Positions 1 to 12,310 of a stretch of 64,000 bases of DNA are shown here, one piece after another. The position numbers and the translations under genes were made by a program. Source of the stretch: Rachicladosporium sp. CCFEE 5018 (Eukaryota; Ascomycota; Dothideomycetes; Cladosporiales; Cladosporiaceae); assembly GCA_002077045.2 (NCBI GenBank), contig KZ111175.1, positions 174,477 to 238,476 on the forward strand, read 5' to 3'. Each line of letters opens with the position of its first letter. Within the stretch, counting starts at the first letter, position 1. The notes under the pieces are model-generated. The model made no database searches. It was not told where the DNA came from and worked only from the letters and a program-made list of their open reading frames with translations.

Positions 1-2
1 CG

Positions 3-3000
3 ATATCGTCCATTCTGGGCTCTGCTGCGGCACCTTCGCCGCGGCTTCTACCGGTGGACGCGCGAAAGGGGGAATTGAATGGCGAGAAGCGTCAGGTCAA
101 TAGGAGGATTGCAGGCGCATTGGACGGCGAAGAGTCAGCAGATGCTGCACTGACCTCGAGATGGGGATTGCGTGGGAAGAAGGGGCAGAGCATGCAGGAC
201 AACCCGCTCATGAGTGGATTCGCAAAGCTACGTATCGAGTTGAAAGGCTGTCGAGATATCAAGACGTTCGACACTCCAACGCTCCTTCGACCATTCCTCC
301 AGATTATCAGGAGCTCTAGCACGACTGCCCCGATAACAAGCCTTGCGCTTATCGCCATCACAAAGATGCTCTCGTATCACGTGATCGATCTGTCGAGTCC
401 GAACTTCAGCTATGGCATGCAATTGCTGGCCTCGACTGTCACGCACTGCAGATTTGAAGGTGACAACTCACCCAGTGACGAGGTGGTCTTTCTGCGCATC
501 TTGAAGCTCATGGAAGACATGATCTGCGGATCTGCTGGCGACGTGCTCGGCGATCAGAGCGTCTGCGAGATTGTTGAGTGTGCTCTCAGCATTTGTTGCC
601 ATCTACGAATGAGCGAGGTGCTTCGACGAAGTGCAGAAATCAGCATGGTCACGATGTGTCAGACCATCTTCAAGCGATTGAAGGTGCTCGAACTAGAATT
701 CGGTTCTCAAGGAGATGGCACCCTCGAACAGAGCATACCACAGGCAGACATGGATGCAGCGAAAATCGACTCAAGTCCGAATGGCGCACACGGACCTGAT
801 AGCATGACGCAAGCTCGACATACAAGTCTTGAGGTACCTGGAGTAAATGGAAGTGCAAGAAACAGCGTCGAGGTGAATGGAAGTCAACTTGATTTATCGA
901 ATAGGACTGAAGATGAAGAGGAGAAGGACGTGAAGCCATATGGTCTTCCTTCGATAGCTGAGCTCTTTCGAACCTTGGCTAACCTCCTTGACCCACACGA
1001 CCGCGCGAGGACTGATACGCTGCGGGTGATGGCTTTGAGGATTGTCAATGTCGCACTCGAAGTAGCGGGTCCAAGTATCGCCAATCACCCTACACTGGCC
1101 AATCTGGCGAAAGATACCATGTGTCGGAATCTCTTCCAGCTGGTCAGATCTGAGAATGTTGCCATCCTCCACGAATCACTTCGAGTGGCCGGGACGCTCT
1201 TGGCGACGTGTCGCAACGTGCTCAAGTTGCAGCAAGAGCTGTTCCTCTCTTACCTGGTGGCATGCTTACATCCGCGGGTGCCGATACCTGATGAGCCGAA
1301 CATTGATCCATCTCTATACCAGGGCGTGCCGCAGGCACCTGCTCTTGTAAAGGCTCCACCAGGAACGCAAAGTGGACGAAATACGCCTGTGCCTGTGAAG
1401 GATCGACAGAAGCTAGGTATGGAGGGTGGTCAACGAAAGCCTGACGCCCGTGAAGCGATGGTGGAATCCGTAGGTGCATTGGTCAGGATACCTAGTTTCA
1501 TGACTGAGCTCTTTGTGAACTACGATTGCGAGATCGACCGCAGTGATCTCTGCATTGACATGGTAGGATTGCTGGCCAGAAATGCGTTCCCTGATTCCGC
1601 GACATGGAGCACAACCAACGTCCCGCCACTGTGCCTGGACAGTTTGCTCAGCTACGTGCAATTCATCGCCGAGCGGCTGGACGACTCGCCTGCGACAGAC
1701 GGACTGCCAGACATCACTACCCTGCGCGAGCAACGTAGAAGAAAGAAGATCATCATCAAGGGCGCCACGAAGTTCAATGAGTCTCCCAAGGCTGGCATTG
1801 CATACCTCGCTGGTCAGGGTATCATTGAAGATCCCAATGACGCGCAGAGCGTGACCAAATTCCTCAGAGGTACGACACGGATCGACAAGAAGATGCTTGG
1901 TGAGTTCATCTCAAAGCGAGATAATAGCGCCATCCTTGAGGCCTATCTGGAGCACTTTGACTTCGCCGAGCTGCGTGTTGACGAGGCTTTACGATCGATA
2001 CTGAACACCTTCCGTTTGCCTGGTGAATCCCAGCTTATTGAGCGCATTGTTACTGTCTTTGCGGAAAAGTACTTTGAAGCTGCGAAGCCAGACGACATCT
2101 CGGATACGGATGCGCTCTTCGTGCTGATCTACGCCATCATCATGCTCAACACTGATCAATACAATCCTAATGTCAAGGCTGGTGCTCGCATGAAGCTCAC
2201 CGACTTTGCAAAGAACCTGCGAGGCGTCAATGGTGGCAAGGACTTCAATGGTGACTTCCTTGAGGAGATCTACAACGCCATCAAAGCGAAGGAAATAGTA
2301 CTTCCTGAGGAGCATGACAACAAGCATGCCTTCGAGCATGCATGGAAGGAACTCCTGGTCAAGACTCAGACTGCCGAAGATCTCGTGATCTGCCCAACGA
2401 ACATCTACGATCGGGACATGTTCGCGGCCACCTGGCGACCGATCATCGCCACACTGAACTATGTATTCGTGTCTGCAACAGAAGACGCGGTATACAGTCG
2501 GGTCATCGCTGGCTACAGCCAATGTGCTCAGATTGCAACCCGGTATGGTATTCATGAGTGCCTCGATCAAATCATATGGAGTCTCAGTAGCCTGAGCACA
2601 TTGGCAACGAACAGTCCGACTGATACGAAGCTCAACACCGAAGTTCAAGCTGGCGGGAAGAGCATCATGGTCAGTAAGTTTGCCGTCGACTTCGGTCGAG
2701 ATCAGAAAGCGCAGCTCGCAACTGTTGTGCTCTTCAAGGTGATCAATGGGAATGAGGCTGCAATACGTGACGGATGGGAACATGTAAGTGCCCGACGTCT
2801 CTGGAGCCGTTGACATCGTACTAACAATTCCGTAGGTCGTCCGCATCATCATCAACCTCTTCGTCAACTCCCTGATCCCGACATCGTTCACAAGCATCTC
2901 CCGAGATCTCGACCTGCCACCCATACCCCTGCAGTCCCCTGCACAAGTCATAGAACGCAATGATCGTGCTGGCGAAGTTGGTCTTTTCAGCGCATTCACG

Positions 3001-4665
3001 AGCTATGTCAGCAGCGTGATGAATGACGAGCCTCCCGAACCGAACGACCAAGAGATCGAAGCCACGTTGATGACAGTCGACTGCATCAACGATTGCCGAT
3101 TCGAGGAGATCCTCGGCAATGTTAGCGAGCTGCCAGTCGAGTCACTCCAAAGTCTCAGCACAGCACTGCTGAATTCACTCCCCGAGAGTGAGAGCCCGAG
3201 GGTCATGACTGTAAAGACCGATCTACCGGCACCGTCACCCACACGCGCAACCAAGTCTGTCTCGGATGCACCGGTGTACGACCCGGCCTTGGTGTACGTA
3301 CTGGAGCTGGCTACCATACTTGCTCTGCGCGATGAGGACACCATCACTCGATTGGGATCTGATGCGGCGGGTGCACTGCAAGTCGCCATACGAGATGCTG
3401 ATAGCCTACATCCTGTGGCACTCAGCCGATCAGTGTTCTACCTCTTGAGCCTCCTCCGTGCTAGTAACGACCATGGCTACATCCGGGCACCAGTCGTGCT
3501 TCACGCCATCTCCTCCTTCCGGCCGGAGCTGCTTAAGCAGTGTGCACAGCCCATCCTGAAAGGTATCTACGGCTGCGTCAGTGGTCCGGCAGAGCTCAAG
3601 AAGGAAATGGCCACGAGTCCGGACTTCTGGGCCGTACTGCATGCGCTGAGGCCTCACCCGGAAGCTGCGGAGTTGGCGTTTCAGATTGCCGAAGCTGTGG
3701 CTACCGGCGCCACACCCGCCATCACGGCAGACAATTACGAGCCGGCTGTGGGCTTACTGAACGCATTTGCTACAGCTGGCAGTGTGGGTGCGCGGCAGGA
3801 GCAGGCTCCATTATCTGGGCGACGCGGCCAGCCGCCTACTCCGGCGCAGAAGGACGCCAAGCCTGCTAAGAACGAAGCCGTGCTACGTGGCATCAGAGCT
3901 ATTGGCATTGTCACGCAGCTGGCCAGTCGAGTGCCTGAGCTGATCAAGCAGTCTCACTTGGAAACGCAGGAAGCATGGAACGTCTACTGGTCCCCGATCT
4001 TGCGGTGCCAGGCAATGCAATGCGTCAACCCATGTCGTGAGATCCGACAACAAGCTTTTACAGCCCTACAACGGTGCTTACAATCGCCCGATCTCGCCTC
4101 ACCGGATCACAAAGAGTGGACCAAAATCTTCGGTGAAGTGCTCTTTCCGCTCATCGGTCAGCTACTGAAGCCCGAAGTCTACCAGACTGACCCACGGGGC
4201 ATGGCGGAGACGCGCGTCCAGGCATCGCAACTACTCTGCAAGATCTTTCTGCACTACCTCGTGCTCCTCAGTGAGTGGGATGGCGTGCTCGATCTTTGGA
4301 CCAAGATTCTTGAGATTATGGAACGGCTCATGAGCACACCACAAAACGAGATGCTGGCGGAAGCTGTGCCCGAGTCACTCAAGAACATCCTGCTCGTGAT
4401 GTCCAATGGTGGACACATTGTGCCACCCTCGGAAGCTCAGACTGAGCAGCAGAAGCTATTGTGGGCTGAGACAAGTACAAGGCTGGAGCGATTCTTGCCG
4501 GGCCTGATGGCAGAGCTGTTTCCTGAGGCTGAGAAGCAGCAGGAGCCCCCGGAACGGCCAACTACTAATGGCCATAGCGAGCCTGAGGCGGTTGCCATGA
4601 GTGATGCTCCTGATGCAGCGGCTACAAAAGCTCACCCTCCCGCGCCGGAACCTCAGGCAGCTTGA
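3..4665 (+). CDS. GEA2: Gea1/Gea2-type Sec7 ARF guanine-nucleotide exchange factor (5' partial)
   Basis: Exons <3..2783 and 2836..4665; the 52-nt intron (GTAAGT...CTAAC...TAG) is phase 0. The frame is open from base 3 with no ATG; comparison with the copies at 36226 and 37389 shows about 49 N-terminal residues lie upstream of the window, so the full protein is about 1585 aa, normal for fungal Gea/GBF1. The Sec7 domain lies at roughly residues 630-825 (about 1750-2330) and carries the FRLPGES motif with the catalytic glutamate finger (codon 2025-2027). DCB/HUS-type helical sequence precedes it and HDS-type sequence follows. The family exchanges GDP for GTP on Arf1 at the cis-Golgi and drives COPI coat recruitment. 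The C-terminus is Pro/Ala-rich. It converges on the transcription factor gene. Bases 1-387 recur at 36371-36757 and, inverted, at 36858-37244. Confidence 0.93.
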
Positions 4666-4968
4666 CAAGGACCCGGGATCGGGAGTACGATAGAGGCGAT
4701 ATATCGAAAATAATAAACAGCTGTTCTAACGCTGAAGCTTGCATACTTCTATGCTGGTTTAGCGGCTGTTTCGGTATTCGTTCCGTCATCGCTCACGAGC
4801 AGTATCCGACCCGTCCTTGTATGCTCATGCCTCAATCCCAAAGCATACTCCAGCCGCACGAGTCGATCCAAGATCCTGCCATGTTCAATAGCCCATCAGC
4901 CTGCCCATTCCTATGCCCACTGCTCCGAATTTTATATCCCAGATCCGTCCATGTATCACACCGTGCAA
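4666..4968. other. Convergent 3' intergenic spacer
   Basis: About 300 bp between the stop of the Sec7 gene and the stop of the opposing transcription factor gene. It contains an AT-rich stretch (ATAATAAAC near 4709) that could serve polyadenylation. I see no gene or RNA in it. Confidence 0.6.
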
Positions 4969-6960
4969 TCATCGTTGAAGTACCTCGTCAATCCCCATCG
5001 TCCTCCGCTTCTTCGATGTTCGCGCTCCGTCAGAGCGATCACCCTCTTCATCGCTAGACCCGTTGTCTCGCCCTTCCATCACGTCCGATACTCCCGTAGC
5101 GCCGCCATATTGCTCTGCACTTGCAGGTGTTATCGGCATGGGTGACGAGGCCAGCGTTGGAGCCTGGGATTCGCGGTTGAGCATCGGGCCGAAAGCGCTG
5201 GGTGCTGCCGTTGCTGTGTATCGAGGGTAGTGCTGCATTGGTTCGGAAAGGTGGGAGCGCAACTGAGGTGGATGCGATTGCTGCTGCTGCTGCTGCTGCT
5301 GAGGCGGTAGCCAGCTCGCGTACGGGCCGCGTTGATACGCGCTCGGCTGTTGAGCTGGAGGGTAGGTGAATGATGAGGAACCTGATGGCGATTGCTGATA
5401 ACTTTGTTGCTGCTGCTGCTGTTGAGGTGGATATGTCCTGCTATCTTCCGGACGGTACGTGTATGACGGCGCCGGATGTACCGAGGGCGGGCGCTGCTGC
5501 GGTGTCACTGGTCTGGGCTGTTGTAGAGACGGACCTGGGGAGAAAGCCAGATGTGGACCGTACATCGATCCCTGTTGTGGAGGCTGCCGATCTGCCACCG
5601 GTCGAAAGCTAGGCAGTATCACCACGATGAAGTACGTCGCTGCTTTCGCGAGTCGTATTCGCGCAGGGAATGTCTGTGCGGCGCCAGGCGCAGCCTGAAG
5701 TTGTAGCCAGGTGTGCGTTCGGTCCCTGTAGCCCTCTGTGTAGCGTTCGACATCACGATCATCGACGCCGCTGATGGGCGTCTCACCGCTGGGAAGTATC
5801 GGAGGCAGATACGACGGTTTCCGGCCGTCCCGCTCCTCACGCAGACTGTCCCTAATGGCGATGAAGCTTTCCGAGTCAGCTGGCGCTGCGATGTCGGTGA
5901 GTCGTTGCTGCGTCAGTTCACGACCCGCAGCCATGATCTGCTGGAAAGCACGGTTCGCCCGCATGATTACGAGATTCATGTCGAGTAGTGCAGTCGGCAC
6001 CTCGCTTGCCAAATTCGACGGCGCTGACGATCTTGGGCTGACGTAAGTGAGTGCGGATTGGTAGGGCTGATCAGATTGTCGCAGGTAGGAAGGGGTCGGA
6101 GGGCCGTAACTGGGCGAACCCTCGCTCGTGAGGGACTGGATAGATCGAAAGGACTCCTGACGACGATGTCTTGGCGTTGCCATTGGCCGAACTTGGGTCA
6201 TACCAGCATCGACAGCGCTGCTGGTAGCTGCGAGCGGTGCTGGCAATGGCCTCTCCATCTTGAATTCGCCATCGTCGCGAAGACGTGGTCGGCCGCGCTT
6301 CTTATGTGCCACATCAACGCAAGTCTCCTATACCTTATCAGTCATTCGTTCACATATCACAATCTGTCCACAACATACCTGCTTCCCGGAAGTGACACAC
6401 CGGCCACACGGTCGTTGGACATCGCAACTCAAGTGAGCACGCTTGCAATTCACACAAGCCGACGCAACATGCGTCTTTGTTTTGCGACTGCCACGCGCGC
6501 TTTGTGGCGACACGCCGATGTCGAAGGGAGGATTTGCCGGTGAAGGTCCCTGTACCCACTGACCACCGCGACCTGTAGAAAAGTCAGGCGCTGAGAAGGG
6601 TGTCGGATTGCTCTGATAGTGGCTTTGCGTGGTCGGAAGTGCGTACGAGGGCGTTGCGTAGGCCGAGGATACGGACGAGAAAGATTGCTGAGGAAGAACA
6701 GGCGGTCCGGACGTAAGGAACGTTGCGGCGACAGAGGCGTCAGGCGCTGCAGTGCTCAGATTCTCAGGCAGGGACAATTCGGTCGTAGGCCTCTTTGGAG
6801 ATGGTGGGCTGGACATAGGTGGTGACGGGTAATTCGCGTTGAACACCGATTGAAGACGCTTAGCAGCGAATCTGTGGGCTAGCGATGCTCTCCGCTGACA
6901 CTGATACTCGTGCACAGCGTGATGATGTGCGGGAGTCGAAGTCGAATTGCTGTTGTACAT
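4969..6960 (-). CDS. Zn2Cys6 transcription factor with PAS-like region and polyglutamine tracts
   Basis: Exons 6960..6379 and 6327..4969 on the minus strand; the 51-nt intron (6328-6378, GTATGT...CTGAT...TAG) is phase 0; 646 aa. The Zn2Cys6 cluster uses Cys169, 172, 179, 185, 188 and 197, and the intron splits it between the fifth and sixth cysteines. A basic KKRGRPRLR stretch, which would contact DNA, follows at about residues 202-210. Around residues 300-430 a segment beginning ALLDMNLVIMRANRAF looks like a PAS fold. The C-terminal half is Gln/Pro/Ser-rich with two short poly-Gln runs (CTG repeats at 5281-5300 and 5410-5425), typical of activation regions, and it ends in an acidic patch and KKRRT. 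A nuclear regulator is expected. I cannot assign the target pathway or an orthologue name. No second copy is in the window. Confidence 0.85.
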
Positions 6961-9900
6961 CGCAGCTTATACGCCAGACGGAGACTGGACCATGTAGTTG
7001 AAGGCGCCGTCATGTGCAAGGTTGCAAGACTCGACGATGTCGAGATGGTCAGTGTTGGAACGCAGTATGAGAGTGCGCTACCAGTCCGTCCTCGACGTTG
7101 AATTATGGTCGGTTAGCGACGCAAAGGGCTCGCCAGCGAGCGGTTGCACATTACGGATGTGCCTGTGAGGTCCGAACGCGTCCGGAGCTGGTACGGACCA
7201 GGACTTGTAGATTAATGAGATTGCCTGATCTCGCACAGAGAATGTATGGTATTCCGATTGATGTCAGCCAGAAGCGAGTGTATCGGCGACGTGGAATGAC
7301 GAGTACAGGTACTGTAGCGATAGGATGTATCAAGATCAAAGGAAAGGTGAGGTCCAAGGATCGCAGTTAGAGTCCGAAAGACTGTCCCGCGCCGTCGGAC
7401 TTTTAGCCTTACATATCCCTACCTGGACCGCATTACAGGCATGGCGTAGTAGTGCCTGAGCGCTGAATCCCACAAAGGAGGCAACATCCCGCAATGATCT
7501 ACACGGCTACGTTTGGCTGGAGATGAAGGGTCCGAACCGACGAGGATCCACTTACCATCGGCAACATGAACCATATAGTTCACCTTGGTTTGCCCTCTAT
7601 AGTATAAGCGCATCGCCTACATTGCAAGGTGGCAGAGCATGTCGTAATCCGGCACTGGGTACGCTGCGCTATATTTGTCAAGCACTAAGGAGCCACCGTC
7701 GTACGGCTTGGCGATCGAATGGCGACCGTTGAGCGCAGCGTACTTGGGCCCATATTCTCCACAGTGCTGGCCAACATTCTTGAGCTGACCGTGGCCTTCA
7801 GACCACAATTGTTGGCCAGGCATACCGGAGGTGACACCGGAGGCGGCTATCAGCTGATAGTAAACTCCGCAATGCAAGATCTGGTTTGAGACAATCGCAT
7901 GGCGAAGCTACGCCATGTCCGGAGAGATCAACAACGTTCAAGCACCGATGGCGCACTGTGGCTCAGTCACGGGCGTCTGATCGATGAACTCAATCTGCCT
8001 CAAACCATCGGAATTCGAAGCGACTTCGAGACCACTTGCGCATGCACGATCAGCATGTGGACGGCACAGAAACCATTGATCCAAGGTAAGTTCCGTACGT
8101 ACGTTAGTAATCGTGACCACAATGCGTGTCGAGCTCACCCTTGTCGAGGGCGGCAGTCTTGCACGAGGCGGTTGGACCAAGCTAGTGGTACGCTTTAGCG
8201 AATATGCACCGTTATTGCTGGCGCCATCTGCCACGGGGGATGCTAGCACCGACTCGCCGGCTGAGACCACGAATGCGCAATGCTTGCGAGACAAAAGTCG
8301 GGACCACTCAGCCAAGCAAACGTGTAGGATCCCGATCGTCTTAGTCGAGTGACAATCATGACAGCAGTGACAGCTGAATGCAAGATTGGAGGCGTCCACA
8401 TTTGGTCCTTTGTCAATTTTGCAATATCAAGAGCAGATCCGGGAATGATATAAATTGTGACGATCATCCCATAGCACCGTTTTGCGACGTCCTGCCAGGG
8501 CAGAACAGACCACATCCGGGTTGGCCTCCCCCAGAATGACACGAGCACGGCTGGTACTGGTGACTACCGGAGAGGGGCGCTTCGGACAGCGTCAGGATCG
8601 ATATGCAGGCGGCGGATGTTGAGGAGCCGAAGGCTGCTTGTCCGGCGCTGACTCCACGGGCACCGGGCTGGGGCTGACAAGCGTTGGACGGACATGGGGG
8701 ACCGAGTAGCGTTTTGTAAGGTTTCATGGAGAGGTTGGCCCTTTGATGCGATTGTTGGTAGCTGGACTCTTTGTCGATGTCTTTGCTCACGAACGCGTGA
8801 GGTTACGATCGATGCACGGACCTGAACCTAGTTCCAGTTCCGAGCCGGAGATTTAGAAGAACGCCACACGGCACCGCCACATGTCATTCTCAATGCTGCG
8901 GCGCAATGTCATTCGTTGATACGGTGGATATTGGAGTGACATTCAGGTGAACTAGGGTCATGCCAAGCAATTCGAATTCCTGCTGGCCTACGGGCAGGTC
9001 CAGACGAGGACTCGTGGCTGATGACATGCATGTGCGGTCGTGCTGAATCGTCGAAAGTGTCCTAGCGTTGTTGATCATGGGAAGACTACGAAGGTGGAAG
9101 CGCAGGCCAATGCAAGGGCAGACTAGGCAGACAATCGTGCCTGACTAGTAACCAGCAATGTCATGCCTCTGCAACCAGGTTATCGCAGACCTGACTCGCC
9201 GCAGCCAGTGCCCTCCAAGAGGCACGCAGGCACCATTCATTGGGCAGAGGATTGAGCCGCCCATCACGTGCGAACAATCCACACCGACTCAGAGAACATT
9301 CGGGTGGTGTTAATGTCGATGATTTGGTAAGCATGTTGATAGGTATCTGGCAATGCATATCATCGTGACCTGTAAGGGACGTTGTCAGTACTGAGCCGCG
9401 TGAGGAATTTTTTCAGTCAAGCAAGTCGAGCAACTCTCAGACAGCCGTTGTTAATCACGCCCATCTGCCGGCGCGTCGCCATGAGGTCCAAGACGGACAA
9501 CGTAGCTGCTACGCTCTGAAGCTCCATAACGCAGCGTGTGAACGTCGCAACTTCACAACCGGTCATCCCAACTCAGTCCGAGGACCGTGATGGTACGGTA
9601 TGAGGAAGGGGAGCTCGGCAGATCAGGCTTGCCCGGAGGCTCAGGGAATGGATAAGCTGGTTGTCATCATCGAATGTGGGTTGGTCTGAGGGATGGCGTA
9701 CGTACCATATCGTGGTGTCCGGAAAGCAGGTTGGTAGCGGTCCAAGAACGCAGTAAAAGAGCGCAGCGGTTTCTAATGAGCTACTTCGAGGCAGGGTCAG
9801 CGTAGTCCTAGCTCGAGCGATCAGGTTTGTAGGTTTGTTGAGTTCAATCAGACAATTTTTGGTAAGGTATATAATATCGACATTATGCTTCAGAAGCAGA

Positions 9901-10673
9901 ACTGAAATAAATACGCTCATCATTGAACAAGGGGGATGAGGAAGTGGGTGGAAACGTACCAGTGAAGTTGCTGTCTCTCCGTCTTGATATAGCAGGCCTG
10001 TGATCAGTCGCCTGCCGTTGTGCATCCTGAAAGAGCCCCAAGGAGACGGGACGCGAAGTGAACGGAAAGCCACTTCAATCTATCATGGAAGAGGATGAGT
10101 CGCTCAAAGAGATATACGTATCGACCTCTGAAGGAATTGTCAGCGAATGCTCCTCGGGTAAATGCGTTGCAAAAGGGTTCGAGTTCGAGTCGATCAGATG
10201 GTGATGCATGTTTAGTTCGTGGCTCATGAATATCGCCGGAACAAATCGTGAAGATATCATCATAGAGAGGCGAGGGAGCCAGAGCATCTCGTACGTACAC
10301 TGGACTGCTATGCCCGCTGCAAGAGTCCGTGGTCAGGGCTCATGAGCGGGTTTCATGTCAGGATGGCAAGCGTTCGACAGCCTCTCATTTAGGCGACCTA
10401 GGCACACAAGGTCCGACGTGTCATCCTGAGGAAGTGCAGTTTGTGTCCGACATCGTGCGCTGTTGCTAATGTGCGTGAAAGTGTGCGAGAGATACTTACG
10501 TCCGTGAAAGAATTGCACTGCAGTCTGAGCACCTCCGAGCTTGGCGCGCTACTCCCGATGCGGCTGTTAATCCTGAGGCACTCCACCATGGCCGGAGATG
10601 CCAAGCCATATCGACCATCTTCAGCGTCGAGAAGAGCGTAGTCTCGCATTCACTCTGGCTGAGCAATCCAAAG
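6961..10673. other. 3.7-kb stretch without a convincing gene
   Basis: This is the longest unexplained stretch. ORFs of 60-166 codons occur on both strands (longest 10073-9573 minus and 8399-7938 minus), but none has a recognisable motif or biased composition, and none joins to another through good splice sites. I saw no tRNA with both internal promoter boxes and no transposon termini. It has no homeologous copy in the window, so conservation cannot be used. It probably holds the long upstream region of the transcription factor gene and perhaps a non-coding transcript. Confidence 0.45.
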
Positions 10674-11296
10674 ATGGCCTCCGAGCTAGCAACACAATCA
10701 GCGCGCGCGCCCTTCAAACTCGGCCTCAAACAAGTCCACCTGTAATGCATATCCCCATACCCTCTCCTCCCTCCCAATTGTCACTGACAACCTCCCAGAC
10801 CAACCTTCAGCATCTCCCTCCACCGCACCCCGCACCTCTCCCCCTCCTACGCCCAATTCTCCGTCCCCCTCTGGTTCTCCAAGCTAGACCTCCGCGACTA
10901 CCTCTACAACGCCTACAGCGTCCGCTGCATCTCCATACGCTCCTACATAAAGCTTCAACGCCTTACGCAAGGCTCTCCAACCGGCTTGAACGGCGAATCG
11001 AATCCCCGACCACAGTATAAACGATGGCATCGGCCAAGGAGTCTGAAGCGGATGACCGTGGAACTGGAGAGCCCGTTTGTGTGGCCGGAGGAGCTGGGAC
11101 GGGAAGTGCTGGATGAGAAGTTTGATAAGGGACAAATGGAACGAGCTGAACGGGGGCAGGAGGAAATGCAGAGGGGGATGGGCAGTGATGGGGATACGGT
11201 TGTGGATGAGACGAGGCGGAGGAGGATGAGGGAGCAGGCGAAGGAGCTGTTGGAGGGAAGGGCGAAGTGGAAACCGGTGGGGAATCCGGCATTTGG
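10674..11296 (+). CDS. MRP20: Mitochondrial large-subunit ribosomal protein uL23m (3' end lost in gap)
   Basis: Exon 1 is 10674..10741 and exon 2 starts at 10799 and runs into the N gap; the 57-nt intron (GTAATG...CTGAC...CAG) splits a Leu codon. The visible protein is 188 aa. It starts MASELATQSARAPFKLGLKQ, then after the intron VHLPTFSISLHRTPHLSPSY, then KLDLRDYLYNAYSV and KRMTVELESPFVWPEE. This order (LGLKQ-V-LP, R-TP, K-DLRDYL-YNV, tail with FVWPEE) is what I know from fungal mitochondrial L23. It binds near the peptide exit tunnel of the mitoribosome. The charged C-terminal extension is typical of fungal uL23m. Position 10674 is chosen because it is the first ATG and splices cleanly. Only one copy is in the window. 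Confidence 0.85.
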
Positions 11297-11396
11297 NNNN
11301 NNNNNNNNNNNNNNNNNNNNNNNNNNNNNNNNNNNNNNNNNNNNNNNNNNNNNNNNNNNNNNNNNNNNNNNNNNNNNNNNNNNNNNNNNNNNNNNN
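11297..11396. other. Assembly gap of exactly 100 N
   Basis: A run of 100 N, the usual placeholder for a gap of unknown length. It cuts uL23m on its left and the HET gene on its right. The intact HET copy in the other arm continues for about 585 further codons at this point, so the two sides are unlikely to be close neighbours in the genome. Confidence 0.97.
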
Positions 11397-12310
11397 TCAA
11401 GCCAAGCTTTCACAATTGCGAAGTCGATCATGTGAGGATCGACATGTCGACCGCAGAAGGGTAGTGCATCTCTCTGGTCTTTCAGCCTGTGTATCAATAT
11501 CGCACTGTAGCGCGCTCGTTCCCACGGATGTAAGACAATCTCTAGATCCTGGACATTCAGCTCGTCAACCTTGGCCCGCGTCGCGATGCCAATTTCAGTC
11601 GGCCGGCCTTTGACGTTTCGGAACGGCAGACCGCGGTCAGCGAAAGCCAGCTCGATCGACGCCGTGACCAAACGGCAAAAGGCGCAGGAATGCCTGTTAA
11701 CAACTCCGCTCAAATACCCAAGGGTGATCTCGCGGTCGGACACGACACCGCTGAGTAGGGATTTGAAATTGATATGTCTGCAGATTCCACACAAACGAGA
11801 CGTTGCTTCGGTGTGAGCGACGGACGGCCTTGATGGAGGGATATCTGACGCATCCGCGGATAAGTTCAGAGGGGTGCCACAGCAACTACATTCCAAGTCC
11901 CCGCAATGGTGTCCAAACCGCTGTCGAGACAGTCCTGTCCAGGCTTCTGTAGGCGGACGTCGGGTGTAAGAGTTTCTTGTCTAAAACCCGGTAGTCCCAT
12001 AGGATAGGTTGCGTTCCATGAAATCTATCTCGTCGGCTGCAGAAAGGAAGCCTCGGCGGACTGCTAGTTCATCTTCGATTGCATACGGATCTTCGCCCTC
12101 TTCCAGCTCGTACAGAACGATTCGCCTTGCAGGCGGCGCTTCGATCGTCCTATCAGAGGGGTCGAGATTGGTGGAGGTCGTACTTGACGCAGACTGTCGA
12201 GACAGCCGCACTGATTCAGATGAGACATGTTGAGCTACGATGGTGTGATCCACTCCCACTAAATCCTCTGAGGTGTCGTTCTTGAGTTCTTTGGAGAGTG
12301 GCGATTTCAT
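11397..12310 (-). pseudogene. HET-domain protein, copy B: in-frame stop and 3' truncation
   Basis: Minus-strand copy of the gene at 61251. It begins MKSPLSKELKNDTSEDLVGV at 12310 and stays in register with the intact copy to the gap, covering about its first 305 residues. After SYGTTGF there is an in-frame TAG (11981-11983) where the other copy reads RSFQAR; the reading frame resumes without a shift beyond it, through the Cys-rich CSCCGTPLNL region. The local change is a 3-base length difference plus substitutions. The HET domain proper lies beyond the gap. Either this allele is null, or a small intron ends at the TTTTAG (the other copy has TTTCCAG at the same place), which I consider less likely because I found no convincing donor. 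Confidence 0.7.

Noticed and set aside
1989..2999. 336-codon minus-strand ORF opposite the Sec7 gene
   Set aside because: It is antisense of the conserved Sec7 domain and crosses the intron; codon bias of the plus strand explains its openness.
5281..5300. CTG/CAG run as a microsatellite outside genes
   Set aside because: It lies in frame within the transcription factor gene and encodes polyglutamine.
7955..8035. tRNA-like A box (GTGGCTCAGT)
   Set aside because: No B box in register and no cloverleaf that I could fold.
10955..11896. Minus ORF joining HET sequence across the N gap to 10955
   Set aside because: Beyond the gap it is antisense of the uL23m coding exon; the gap length is arbitrary.
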